Below are positions 11,616 through 20,824 of a stretch of DNA of 64,000 nt, one piece after another. The DNA is from Flectonema sp. DT1601 (lineage: Eukaryota > Euglenozoa > Diplonemea > Diplonemida > Diplonemidae). The notes under the pieces were generated by a model. That model was not told where the DNA came from. It searched no databases and was given only the letters and a program-made list of their open reading frames with translations. Location: the NCBI GenBank assembly GCA_964019425.1, contig OZ025814.1, positions 944,001-1,008,000 of the forward strand, written 5' to 3'. Numbering within the stretch: position 1 is the stretch's first letter; every line of letters begins with the position of its first letter. The position numbers and the translations under genes were made by a program.

Positions 11616-12553
11616 ATGCTTCGCCAAGCTCTCATTGCTGCGACAGCCCTTCTTCTAACTGAGTGTGATGGTAGTTTATTAACCCAGTGGTGTGTTGATG
11701 ATGTTGATTGTAATCCAAATAATGTTTCACGTGGAGTGGTAAGTTGTAACACTGACAACAGAATGTGTGTATGCGGAGTATTCACAACACAACTAAATGC
11801 TGGTAATGGTCCTTGTGTTGGAGATGATGTCCTACTTGACACTGAAGAGACAACTCTCGTCTCCATCTCAGCTGAATATAGATTTGAGAGTGCTTCTTGT
11901 GTTAGAAGTGATCTTATGGAAGTTCAAGGACGTGCTATTTTTAATGACATGTTTGGAGCTGAACCACTTTATATGAACTTTACTGGTCCTTGTGGTAACA
12001 GAAATGATTTGAGAAATACGGTGGTATTGACAGCCTTCTATTCGAATATTTCCTTTGCGAAGGCTAAAACTGTGGACTCAACTCTTCTATTTACTACTAA
12101 CCAATTTAAGTATCCGGAAATTGAAAGTCTTGGACCACCAACTTTTGTTGATGTTCGAGGTGGTGGGAACGTCTGCAAGGCTGAGTTCCCTACTGCTGTG
12201 TTTTTAACGATGGCCGGTGTATGCGTGCCAGTCTTGTGTGAGTATTCATATGAAATTCAGAATGGAGTTTGTACATTTATTCCTTACGACCCAAGAGAAG
12301 ACTCCCTCAGTGGTGGTGCTATTAGTGGAATCGTTACAATTGTTTCGTTGTGCTGTAGTGCAGTCGCGTTTACTGTTTACTGTATGATGAACCCATCGAC
12401 CCTTCCTGAGGATGTATGTATTTTATTTATTTATTACTATTCGAGTAACCTTCTTGGTTATTAATTATTATAAACAAACAGGGTTCTGAAGCTAATCCAG
12501 AAGACGATAAGAACTCCATCCCAATGGCTGCGGGTGATTCGAATGTCTTTTGA
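11616..12553 (+). CDS. Cys-rich type I membrane protein with signal peptide (2 exons)
   Basis: Exon 1 is 11616-12413, intron 12414-12481 (GTATGT..CAG, 68 nt), exon 2 12482-12553. Exon 2 adds 23 residues to the cytoplasmic tail and ends at TGA. The protein has a signal peptide (residues 1-19), an ectodomain of about 225 residues with many cysteines and NxS/T sequons, one transmembrane helix (ISGIVTIVSLCCSAVAFTVY) and a short acidic tail. It shares the Cys spacing of the protein encoded at 7766: C..DC, C-x5-C-x-C and GVCVPVLCEYSY. Without the intron the frame would add codons running into intron sequence, so the spliced model is preferred. Family not recognised; it is probably a surface or secretory-pathway protein. 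Confidence 0.8.
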
Positions 12554-13454
12554 TTGACCACTACGAAGTCGTGGTGAATATTTTACTTCAAACGAGTAAC
12601 CGAAAAAGGTCCTCAGATTATATCTGATTAGAGTTCCCTACTGCTGTTGGACTTATTGAGACTCATGTTCCTGACCTCCTTTACTCAATTGGTGTCAATG
12701 GATGTTTTTGATAAATCCATTGTAATATTGGTGGGGCACCTAACCTCCTTTACGAGACGATAACTTGCGTCAAATACTTTCTGTCGGAGGAGTATTTTAT
12801 GAATAGCGACACAGCTGAAGGATAGAAAGAACGAATCAAAATGTAGCTTCTAATCCGAGTTGATCATCAGCTGCTTTAACATTCCCTTCCAATTCACTTT
12901 TAGATTAGGTCGAGAGAAGTTTTGTCTTTCATCTCGACTGCTCATGTTCGTGTGTTTTAATTTGTTGCTTTTAGTTTGCAGTTAGCGTATTGTTAGTTGT
13001 TTGTATTCATCTCTTTTAGTTAGCTATTTGAGTATTGGGATGCAATCTTTTTAAAGGAAATCATCACAAGTCCGATTCAAGATGAGGTTGGGAGAGCGTT
13101 TGTCTTGTACATCGCAATAGCGTACTCATCACGTTATCAAAAAAAAAAAGAACGAAAAAAAACTATTTTTAAAAAAAAAAAAAAAAAATCATCTTCTACT
13201 TTCTCAAGATTACTTTTTTCTCTTAAAGTATTCGTCTGGCTGTCAGGTTTTTGTCATGTTTTGGTTATTCCATTCCCCTGCTTAGCGTCTTTGAACATTT
13301 GTTTGCATTGCTCAAAATTTTTAGTCAAACACATTATATGATAATACGAAAAAACAACATTACTTTATTTATTTCAATCAGATTATTTATTGCGATGTCG
13401 GTATAGTTGTTTATAGCAAGAGGCAAAGAGTAAACTACAGAAGTCAAATTTATT
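12554..13454. other. Intergenic, 0.9 kb
   Basis: Contains a bulged hairpin just after the stop (12558-12577) and a perfect 8-bp hairpin CAATGGAT/ATCCATTG (12696-12722). Poly(A) runs lie near 13140-13190. A CAG at 13438-13440 lies 14 nt before the LicD-like ATG. A + strand reading frame at 13105-13341 has no ATG and is mostly homopolymer, so it is not called. Confidence 0.5.
12696..12722. other. Perfect 8-bp hairpin downstream of membrane-protein gene
   Basis: CAATGGAT (12696-12703) and ATCCATTG (12715-12722) with an 11-nt loop, about 145 nt after the stop codon. One of several 3'-flank hairpins in the window. Confidence 0.45.
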
Positions 13455-14291
13455 ATGACGCGGATAGTTGCGAGTGGATTCGCTGCCATGTTATTATTAT
13501 GTTTTGTAGTATTGTTGGATGTCAATAGTTACTTAGTAAGAAATCCACCTGACTCACCAGTACGGGAAGTAAAATTCTATCAGTTAGCACGCGAAGTGTA
13601 CGGAAATTCTAACATGACCGGAGCACAAATGGTAAAGCAGGCAAAGCTTCTTCGACTTTTTAAGATAACTCGAGATTTTCTTCAAGCGAGTGACGTTGAA
13701 TGGTGGTTAGACTTCGCATCATTACTCGGATGGTATCGAGACGGTCGAATACTAGATCATGATTATGATGTTGACTTTAGTATGATGGAAGATCAGTTTA
13801 ATATTTTATATAAAAACAGAAGGTGGCTTCATAAACACGGCTGCTACTGGACTGACCGTCGAAAGGACCACAACGGACGTGCTAAAGCTGTCGTAGCATG
13901 CAAATGGTTTCATCGTGAGCACCACTCTGGAGCAGATATTTATGGTTTCAAAGGAAATAGTTCGATAATATTTCCGTCTACTTTCGATGGCTGTAGGATT
14001 GGATCTAAAAACTTTAATCTCCCGTGTGCTTCTTCAATATGTCCCGAGAAGCGATCTTGGTACTTCCCTTTAAACTGTTCTTCGACCAATACTTTACACG
14101 GAGAACGTATTTGTGTACCTCATAAAACACATCGTGTTCTTGTACGTTACTATGGATCGATTAATAAGAAAGCTACCTGCAGGAGGAAGTGTTGTATCGG
14201 AGGAATTGAAAACCTACCTGCGAACCCTGTCCAGCATACTCCTTCCCTACCATTTTGGCATAATTCGGGTAGGTGGGAGGGAGAAGACTGA
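13455..14291 (+). CDS. LicD/fukutin-family transferase, type II membrane protein
   Basis: 278 residues. An N-terminal hydrophobic anchor (residues 8-24) is followed by a lumenal domain. The family core is clear: WWLDFASLLGWYRDGRILDHDYDVD at about residues 83-107, with the conserved first Asp, the GxLLGxxR-like stretch and the DxDxD-type metal site. In this family the domain transfers phosphocholine or sugar-phosphate (for example ribitol-phosphate) groups onto glycans. Position suggests a Golgi/ER enzyme that decorates surface glycoproteins or lipids, which would fit the neighbouring membrane proteins. The last 45 residues are Cys/Arg-rich and atypical. Another + frame stays open across 14113-14376, so the annotated C-terminus could be wrong through an unseen intron. 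A CAG lies 14 nt before the ATG. Confidence 0.85.
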   Translation: MTRIVASGFAAMLLLCFVVLLDVNSYLVRNPPDSPVREVKFYQLAREVYGNSNMTGAQMVKQAKLLRLFKITRDFLQASDVEWWLDFASLLGWYRDGRILDHDYDVDFSMMEDQFNILYKNRRWLHKHGCYWTDRRKDHNGRAKAVVACKWFHREHHSGADIYGFKGNSSIIFPSTFDGCRIGSKNFNLPCASSICPEKRSWYFPLNCSSTNTLHGERICVPHKTHRVLVRYYGSINKKATCRRKCCIGGIENLPANPVQHTPSLPFWHNSGRWEGED

Positions 14292-15042
14292 TCCAGTACT
14301 TTCATCTGCGATCACTTTCTCAGTAGTGCTGACGGGTAAGGTTCAGAGTTGGATAGCAGATCTGTTGCTGTTCTAATTCTGCATTTTGTTTTTTCCTTTA
14401 TTTTTTTTAACCTTATTACTCTCTTCCTTTTTTGCTTCTTCATTCTCGCTGAATGATAGTTGTTGAAGTACTGGTATTGTCTAACTACCCATTGCCATTG
14501 CGAGCTGAGAATCTATTTTGATAAACAACATATGAATACAATAAGCATTTTAGGTATAAAACTTTATATCTTCAGCTTACTCAATTGTGAACCATAAATG
14601 TGATTCTTATTTTCCAAATCATTCGTTTTTATCCTTCTTCCTCTTTAAAAGTATTTTTATAAAAAAAACATAGTAAGTAAACTATCAATTAAAATCTTTT
14701 TTTACTATCCCGTATTAGTTTTACAGTAGAGTGCTGTTAGCGATAAGGGAAAACTCTTTTCGCAAACATACGTTAGAACTGTGACTGGCGATGGCTATCC
14801 CAATTGCAGTCTGCCATTTTCTTTTTTTTTGTTTCAATTAAGATCAAGACTGACCATTACAATAATATTGTTTTGTTCAACTCTGATATCTGAGATCCTG
14901 CCATCTTTTAGCTGCTAGGCAGGTTAGATATAATATTACAGTCGGGTAAGTGTAATTCAATCTTCACAATGTACTGAAGGAGAGAAGTCAGACTGATGTA
15001 TTATGTCTTTTCATTTATTCTATTCAGCCACTCCATACAAAT
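14292..15042. other. Intergenic, 0.75 kb
   Basis: AT-rich, no supported ORF. A GTAAGT near 14946 and a CAG at 15025-15027 could bound a short 5'UTR intron. Otherwise the CAG is a trans-splice acceptor candidate, 15 nt before the ATG. Confidence 0.45.
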
Positions 15043-16902
15043 ATGTCTGGCTACCAACAGATTCCGCGTTCCAAGTCTCCACCTCCTAACGGACTAGGAC
15101 TGTCATGGCATGGAATTACTTATGATGTGAAGGTTGGAAAGGATAAGGGAGATGAGAAAGGCTGGAAGCGAATCCTCAACGGAGTCAGCGGGCAGATCAA
15201 CAGCGGAAGGCTGTGCTGCATCATGGGACCTTCTGGAGCAGGGAAGTCTTCGCTGCTAAATGTTCTCGCTGGTAGGGTTTGCGGTTCCAATAAAGTAGTG
15301 GAAGGTGACATGAAGTTGAACGGCAAGACACTGGATCCACGAGCATTCCGTGAGAAGGTGGCATACGTGATGCAGGAGGACGCGTTGTTTGCAACACAAA
15401 CACCTCATGAGGCGCTGCACTTCTCCGCCTCCCTTCGTAATCCTGGCATGACTATTGATGAACAGGATGCGATGGTTGACGAAACTATTGAAAAGCTTCG
15501 CCTGCAAAAGTGCCGCGACACATATGCAGGCAGCGTCATGATGGCTGGACTCTCTGGGGGTGAGAAGAAGAGAACTGCCATTGGTATCGAACTGGTGTCA
15601 GACCCGTCTTATTTGTTTTTGGATGAACCGACCTCCGGACTGGACAGCTATGCCGCGTACGTTGTTTGTGAGATGTTGCGAAAGTTAGCTAACGGAGAGT
15701 ACGACGGAGTTCAGAGAGTTGTAGTGGCAACAATCCATCAGCCGTCCTCGGAAGTTTTTGAGCTGTTCGACGACGTGATTTTGATGTCAGCAGGGAACAC
15801 GGTGTACAACGGTCCCCGTCAGCAGATGAGTGAGCACTTTGACAACTGCGGGTACCCTGCGAGAGAAGGACACAATCCTGCTGATCACGTGATGTTTACG
15901 ATGCAATTGGAAGATCCAACTGGAGACCAGAAACTCCTCAGCACCTACTGGAATGAACAAAAGCCTTCTGAACGAGATGCACTTGAAGGTTCTTTGCTCC
16001 GAAACTCTTCTGCTGATGAAGCGATCAACAAGAAGTCGAAGGCTGGTTATATTAAGCAATTCGGCACCCTCGCAAAAAGAGAAGGTAAGAATGTAGTTCG
16101 TGACAAGGGAGCTCTGATTGCTCGATTTGGTACTACATTATTTATTAATTTAATTGTTGGATTCGTATTTAAAGGAGTTGGTGAAACTACTTTTCAAAAT
16201 TGGGGAACTGAAAATGGAACTGCCAACCACTTTGGTGCACTTGCTCAGTTAGCCATTGGTGGTATGTTTGGTCTGTCACAACCCTTGCTGTTGTCATTCC
16301 CTTTGGAGAGACCTGTATTCTTAAGAGAATACGCCACCGGTACGTACGATAGCATTCCGTACTTCATTAGTAAGCTGCTTATTGAGATCCCGATGACTAT
16401 TGTTCAAAGTACCGTAATATACGTTGTCACATATTGGTTAATGGAATTGAACGGTAACTTCGCCTTCCTGGTACTCGCGACCTCATTGTTGGGATTAGTG
16501 GCTTCCTCAACTGCAATCATCATTGGATCCGTTTCTAGCAACCCGCAGATGGCTATTCAGCTCTCTCCATTGTTGTTTGTTCCACAAATTCTGTTTTCTG
16601 GTTTCTTCATTTCAACGACTTTCATTCCGTCTTACTTACGTTGGGCTCAGTACCTGTGCTCTCTGAAGTACGGAGTTAGTTTGTTAATGATTGCTGAGTT
16701 TCGTAACCTACCAGACATCAAAGATATCTCTCCTGAGCAACGCGCTGAAGTTGTTGCTCTCCGAGACTCGTTGTTGAGCAAGAATGATGTTACGATTGAT
16801 CACGATTGGATTTATGTTGGTATCATGGCTGGTGTCTTTGTCCTTTTCAGAGCCGTTGCTTGCATAGTCCTTGCAAGAAAGGGATCAACTCTGAGTGCAT
16901 AA
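15043..16902 (+). CDS. ABCG-type half-transporter, copy 1
   Basis: 619 residues, typical for an ABCG half-transporter with nucleotide-binding domain before membrane domain. Walker A (GPSGAGKSS) lies at about residues 62-70, then the LSGGEKKR signature (about 170), Walker B with D-loop (LFLDEPTSGLDS, about 190) and the H-loop TIHQPSS (about 229). The C-terminal half (about 370-615) has the expected six hydrophobic segments, including GFFIST and the FISKLLIEIPMTI block. Two such polypeptides must pair to form a working exporter. Substrate unknown: ABCG proteins export sterols, lipids, pigments or drugs. It lies 3.9 kb upstream of a near-identical copy. Blocks of near-perfect nucleotide identity alternate with diverged blocks. 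A CAG lies 15 nt before the ATG. Confidence 0.95.
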   Translation: MSGYQQIPRSKSPPPNGLGLSWHGITYDVKVGKDKGDEKGWKRILNGVSGQINSGRLCCIMGPSGAGKSSLLNVLAGRVCGSNKVVEGDMKLNGKTLDPRAFREKVAYVMQEDALFATQTPHEALHFSASLRNPGMTIDEQDAMVDETIEKLRLQKCRDTYAGSVMMAGLSGGEKKRTAIGIELVSDPSYLFLDEPTSGLDSYAAYVVCEMLRKLANGEYDGVQRVVVATIHQPSSEVFELFDDVILMSAGNTVYNGPRQQMSEHFDNCGYPAREGHNPADHVMFTMQLEDPTGDQKLLSTYWNEQKPSERDALEGSLLRNSSADEAINKKSKAGYIKQFGTLAKREGKNVVRDKGALIARFGTTLFINLIVGFVFKGVGETTFQNWGTENGTANHFGALAQLAIGGMFGLSQPLLLSFPLERPVFLREYATGTYDSIPYFISKLLIEIPMTIVQSTVIYVVTYWLMELNGNFAFLVLATSLLGLVASSTAIIIGSVSSNPQMAIQLSPLLFVPQILFSGFFISTTFIPSYLRWAQYLCSLKYGVSLLMIAEFRNLPDIKDISPEQRAEVVALRDSLLSKNDVTIDHDWIYVGIMAGVFVLFRAVACIVLARKGSTLSA

Positions 16903-17726
16903 ACCTTAAACTGCTCATCAAACAAACTGCTGCTTCTTCTTCCCATCATTCTCAACATATTTCGAGAGAAGGAAACAGTTTTAGATGTTTATTGTGATCA
17001 TCTGATAATAATAAAAACAACCAACTTAAGAAAAAAACAGGCGGCTTGCGATCCATAATCCTTTCCATTATCCTTTCCATTATCCTTTCTCTGCTTCCCC
17101 TTTTGTTTGTTACGTAACTCATAGATCCGAGTAGGTAATCATCAGAGAGACTAACCTTCCTTTGTTGATTACTATCTCCAGTGATCCTCTCTTATTAGTG
17201 ATTATTAACATCAGTCTTCATAAGAGAGCGAGTATTTTTAAATCAGCTTTGCATAAAACTGTTCAGGTGTTTTTCGAGTCTGGCCTGCTTTCGTGTATCT
17301 GAGCTTCTCTTAAGACTAAAAAAAAAAAAAAGAATCGGCAAACTTCACTTTTTACTTACTAACTCACACTTTTATTTTGTTTGTGCGCAACCGGTAGAAA
17401 ATCCTAATAAAGGAATAGGTAGTTACGCTGCCACAATTCTCTTTCTACCGAACAATGGGTTTGTAGGTACAAAAAAAAAAAGAGAGAGAGAAAAAGAAAA
17501 AGAAAAAACTACATTCCTTGCTACCTCTAACCAAAAAACCAAAAAACCAAAAAACCAAAAAAAAAAAAAAAAGAGAAAAAAAAATTAGAATGGAAAACAT
17601 GGATTGCAGTAATTCTTTCGTTTTTTTTTTTTTTGCTTTTTGCCCCCAGCAGCCATCTATTTCATGAAATAACTTCCGATAACTCTTATCATATAACGCA
17701 TCAATGTAACCCTCAAAAAAAAAAGT

Positions 17727-17761
<35 letters not shown>

Positions 17762-18165
17762 AGCGTTTGCAACTGTACTGGCCTGATGGCAATGACTCTC
17801 TCGGTGTCTTCGTTTCTTTTCCCTTGCGCAAATCGAAGATGAAGTAGTCGTATATTTCCTCGTCTTATTGCTGTTGTTTATTATACACTGTTGGCTGTTG
17901 TGGGTTTGCGACAAATAATGAATTGTTGCGTAGCCGAGTGTAAAGTAAAAGGTCACAGAGTTTTATAAACATCCTTATTTACTGGTGCCTTTTTTCATTA
18001 TTTTGGATATGAGTTTTGAGTTTCTGAATACCTAATATCAAACAATCTCATGAGAAAAGTTGACAGACGTAAAAAGTGTGCATACTCGATAGGGATTATG
18101 TTTCGACCCGGAGGGGAGAAAAAAAAAAATCAATTTTTAAAGAAAGCGTAACTCGCTAAAAAAAA
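16903..18165. other. Intergenic, homopolymer- and microrepeat-rich
   Basis: Holds AATAAA-like signals near 17005, a triplicated CCATTATCCTTT motif (17060-17095), a repeated CCAAAAAA motif near 17530-17560, and a run of more than 30 T at about 17728-17760. Lys/Phe-rich frames here are translations of these runs and are not called. Confidence 0.5.
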
Positions 18166-19065
18166 AAACATTCCCTTAGACATTCATAACCTCGTTATTA
18201 ACACAATGGATGTGAATCTCAATAACTGTTGTTGGCGGTTGATGTTGAGATCCCTCCATAAATAGGTGCGATACTTTAAAAGAAACGGATGACTTGTTTT
18301 ACTTTGAATTTGCTGGTTTTTTTCAGCCGCAATTCTAATAATAAGAAACCATCCAGATTATCTGAAATATTCGTTCTTCTTGGTTTCATAAAATTAATGT
18401 TCTCAGTCATATTACTTCTTATGTGATGTTTGTATAACTGATGGTTGTTTCTAATTGGAAAAGAAGAGACGCCAGACAGATACCTGCAGACTTTTATTTG
18501 TTGTAAAGTAAAGATGTCATCAACTCCATCAGCTCTATTCAATTGGTGATTATTTACTCCGTCGACAACTAACAAAACAGAACTCTTTCGTGTTCTGTTT
18601 GGTTTAAATAATATCAGCGAAGGGTTTTGATGCATTAATGTGATGAACTAACGGACGATGAGAGAGTCAGAACAAGTAGCTTCTTATCCTCTTGCTTTCC
18701 AATATTCAAATTCCGCTTTTTTCTTTTATTGAAGCTTTAGCTACTTACGTGATTTGTAGTTGTTGTACTTTTATTATTCTATCTTCGAACTACCGACCTT
18801 CCCATCGTTATCCCCCATACAATTACTGAAAGGTTACATTACGACCCTTGGCTCTCTTTAGATGTTGTTTTCAAGACATGCTTTGTCTGAAAACCTGCGT
18901 TACTTTGTCACTTATTAATATCGTTGTTAGAACTACCTTTAGTAAGTGATTATAATTTTGCAAAAGAAAGAAAACAATAAAACATCCTCGTGCGGTGATT
19001 GAAAAACCGCTTCGATGATTATATTTTATTCTCCTCCTCATGTGATGTCGAAGATATAATATTTT
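18166..19065. repeat. Duplicated non-coding block, copy A
   Basis: About 900 bp, starting with AACATTCCCTTA and ending with GATGTCGAAGATATAATATT. It is highly similar to 19741-20655, with scattered substitutions and small indels. No gene is supported: a 119-codon minus-strand frame (18276-18635) is not preserved in copy B. Confidence 0.8.
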
Positions 19066-19740
19066 GGGAAAAAACTATAATTCCGCATAAAAGTTTGCGT
19101 AATGTCGGATCTCAACACAAATTTTCTTTAGCTTATTGCGAGTGTATTTTAGGGTACCCATACATTACCCAAGATCAGGGGATTTATTTTTCTCCAGGAA
19201 CTTCTTTTTCCTACATAAAGCAAGGCCATCCGGCAAAAACAAGGTAGTGAGTGAAATAAAAGACTGCTATTGAAGAGCCATTGATGAGGTTCTTATAACG
19301 GGTGTAGCCAATTCTGTTCTAGATGTCCTTGTTGATCCCCCTCTTCACTCGAGATCTGTGATAGAAGAAGGATCCTCGGATTGGGTTTTGAGGGAGATGC
19401 GAAATCCTTAGCCAGTTGGTCAACTTCATCATGTGACTGATACACGTGCGTGATGATTGAGTTCTTAGGTATAAAGAGTTGTTCACAATAGCAAAATTTT
19501 CTTTTCGTTTTTTTTTGGTGAAGGCCCAAAATACACCGAACCTGTGTGACCTAGTGGCTGTGTCCCTGGATCCGCATAGCTCGGGTCCCACGAATTTCGG
19601 GGAGACACTTGTTTCTCAACTTGTGACCAGGTATTACTCATACGACCATGAGGTTCGAGGGTAGTTAGAATACTGGAGGTGCATCACAAGCGAAATTCTT
19701 CTTTTGCTATCCATTTCAAAAACCTTTGCGAAAAGATTTA
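19066..19740. mobile_element. Inserted dispersed repeat between the duplicated blocks
   Basis: About 675 bp that separates the two copies of the duplicated block. Its first ~160 nt (GGGAAAAAACTATAATTCC..CATAAAAGTTTG onward) is similar to 54579-54775 in the first intron of the RING/EF-hand gene, so the family is dispersed. No terminal inverted repeat and no transposase, reverse transcriptase or other coding capacity was seen. A stretch at 19545-19600 vaguely resembles tRNA-type A and B boxes (GACCTAGTGGCTG, then CTCGGGTCCC), which would fit a SINE, but weakly. Confidence 0.5.
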
Positions 19741-20655
19741 AAAAAACATTCCCTTACACATTCATAACCTCGTTATTAACACAATGGATGTGAATCTCAA
19801 TAACTGTTGTTGGCGGTTGCTGTTGAGATCCCTCCATAAATAGGTGCGATACTTTAAAAGAAACAGATGACTTGTTTTACTTTGAATTTGCTGGTTTTTT
19901 TCAGAAACTATCCAGATTTGGTGATCCGAAATATTGGTTTAACTCCTATTCTTCTTGGTTCATACAATTAATGTTGTCAGACAAATTACTACCTACTTCT
20001 TATGTGATGTTTGTATAACTGATGGTTGTTTCAAATTGGAAAAGAAGAGACGCCAGACAGATACCTGCAGACTTTTATTTGTTGTAAAGTAAAGATGTCA
20101 TCAACTCCATCAGCTCTATTCAATTGGAGTAAATAATTACTCCGTCGACAATTAACAAAACAGAACTCTTTCGTGTTCTGTTTGGTTTAAATAATATCAG
20201 CGAAGGGTTTTGATGCATTAATGTGATGAACTAACGGACGATGAGAGAGTCAGAACAAGTAGCTTCTTATCTTCCAATATTCAAATTCCGCTTTTTTCTT
20301 TTATTGAAGCTTTAGCTACTTACGTGATTTGTAGTTGTTGTACTTTTATTATTCTATCTTCGAACTACCGACCTTCCCATCGTTATCCCCCATACAATTA
20401 CTGAAAGGTTACATTACGACCCTTGGCTGCTGAAGATTATCTTTAGATGTTGTTTTCAGGACATGTTTTGTCTGAAAACCTGCGTTACTTTGTCACTTAT
20501 TAATATGATTGTTTGAATTACTGATATCTTTAGTAAGTGATTATAATTTCGCAAAAGAAAGAAAACAATAAAACATCCTCGTGTGGTGATTGAAAAACCA
20601 CTTCGATGATTATATTTTATTCTCTTCCTCATGTGATGTCGAAGATATAATATTT
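19741..20655. repeat. Duplicated non-coding block, copy B
   Basis: Second copy of the ~900 bp block, ending about 170 bp before the second ABCG gene. It may carry promoter elements of that gene. Differences from copy A are mostly single bases plus short indels such as an extra CTGAAGATTAT-like segment near 20430. Confidence 0.8.
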
Positions 20656-20824
20656 CTTAAATCATATCAGAACTACAATACAATATGTTTATAATGTCTT
20701 CTGATCGGTTGTTGGGATGATTACTTGGAATAGTAAAGGATGTGTCGAATATCATTTCTGTAGAGTAATCGCTGAGTATGTTTATTGTTTAATTCTTCTT
20801 CACTTCAGTTTCTGATTTGTTCAA

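Noticed and set aside
17445-17956. Minus-strand frames of about 100-130 codons rich in Lys and Phe
   Set aside because: They are translations of poly(A)/poly(T) and simple repeats, with no domain and no conserved start context.
18276-18635. 119-codon minus-strand frame in duplicated block A
   Set aside because: Not preserved in copy B despite high DNA similarity, so not under coding constraint.
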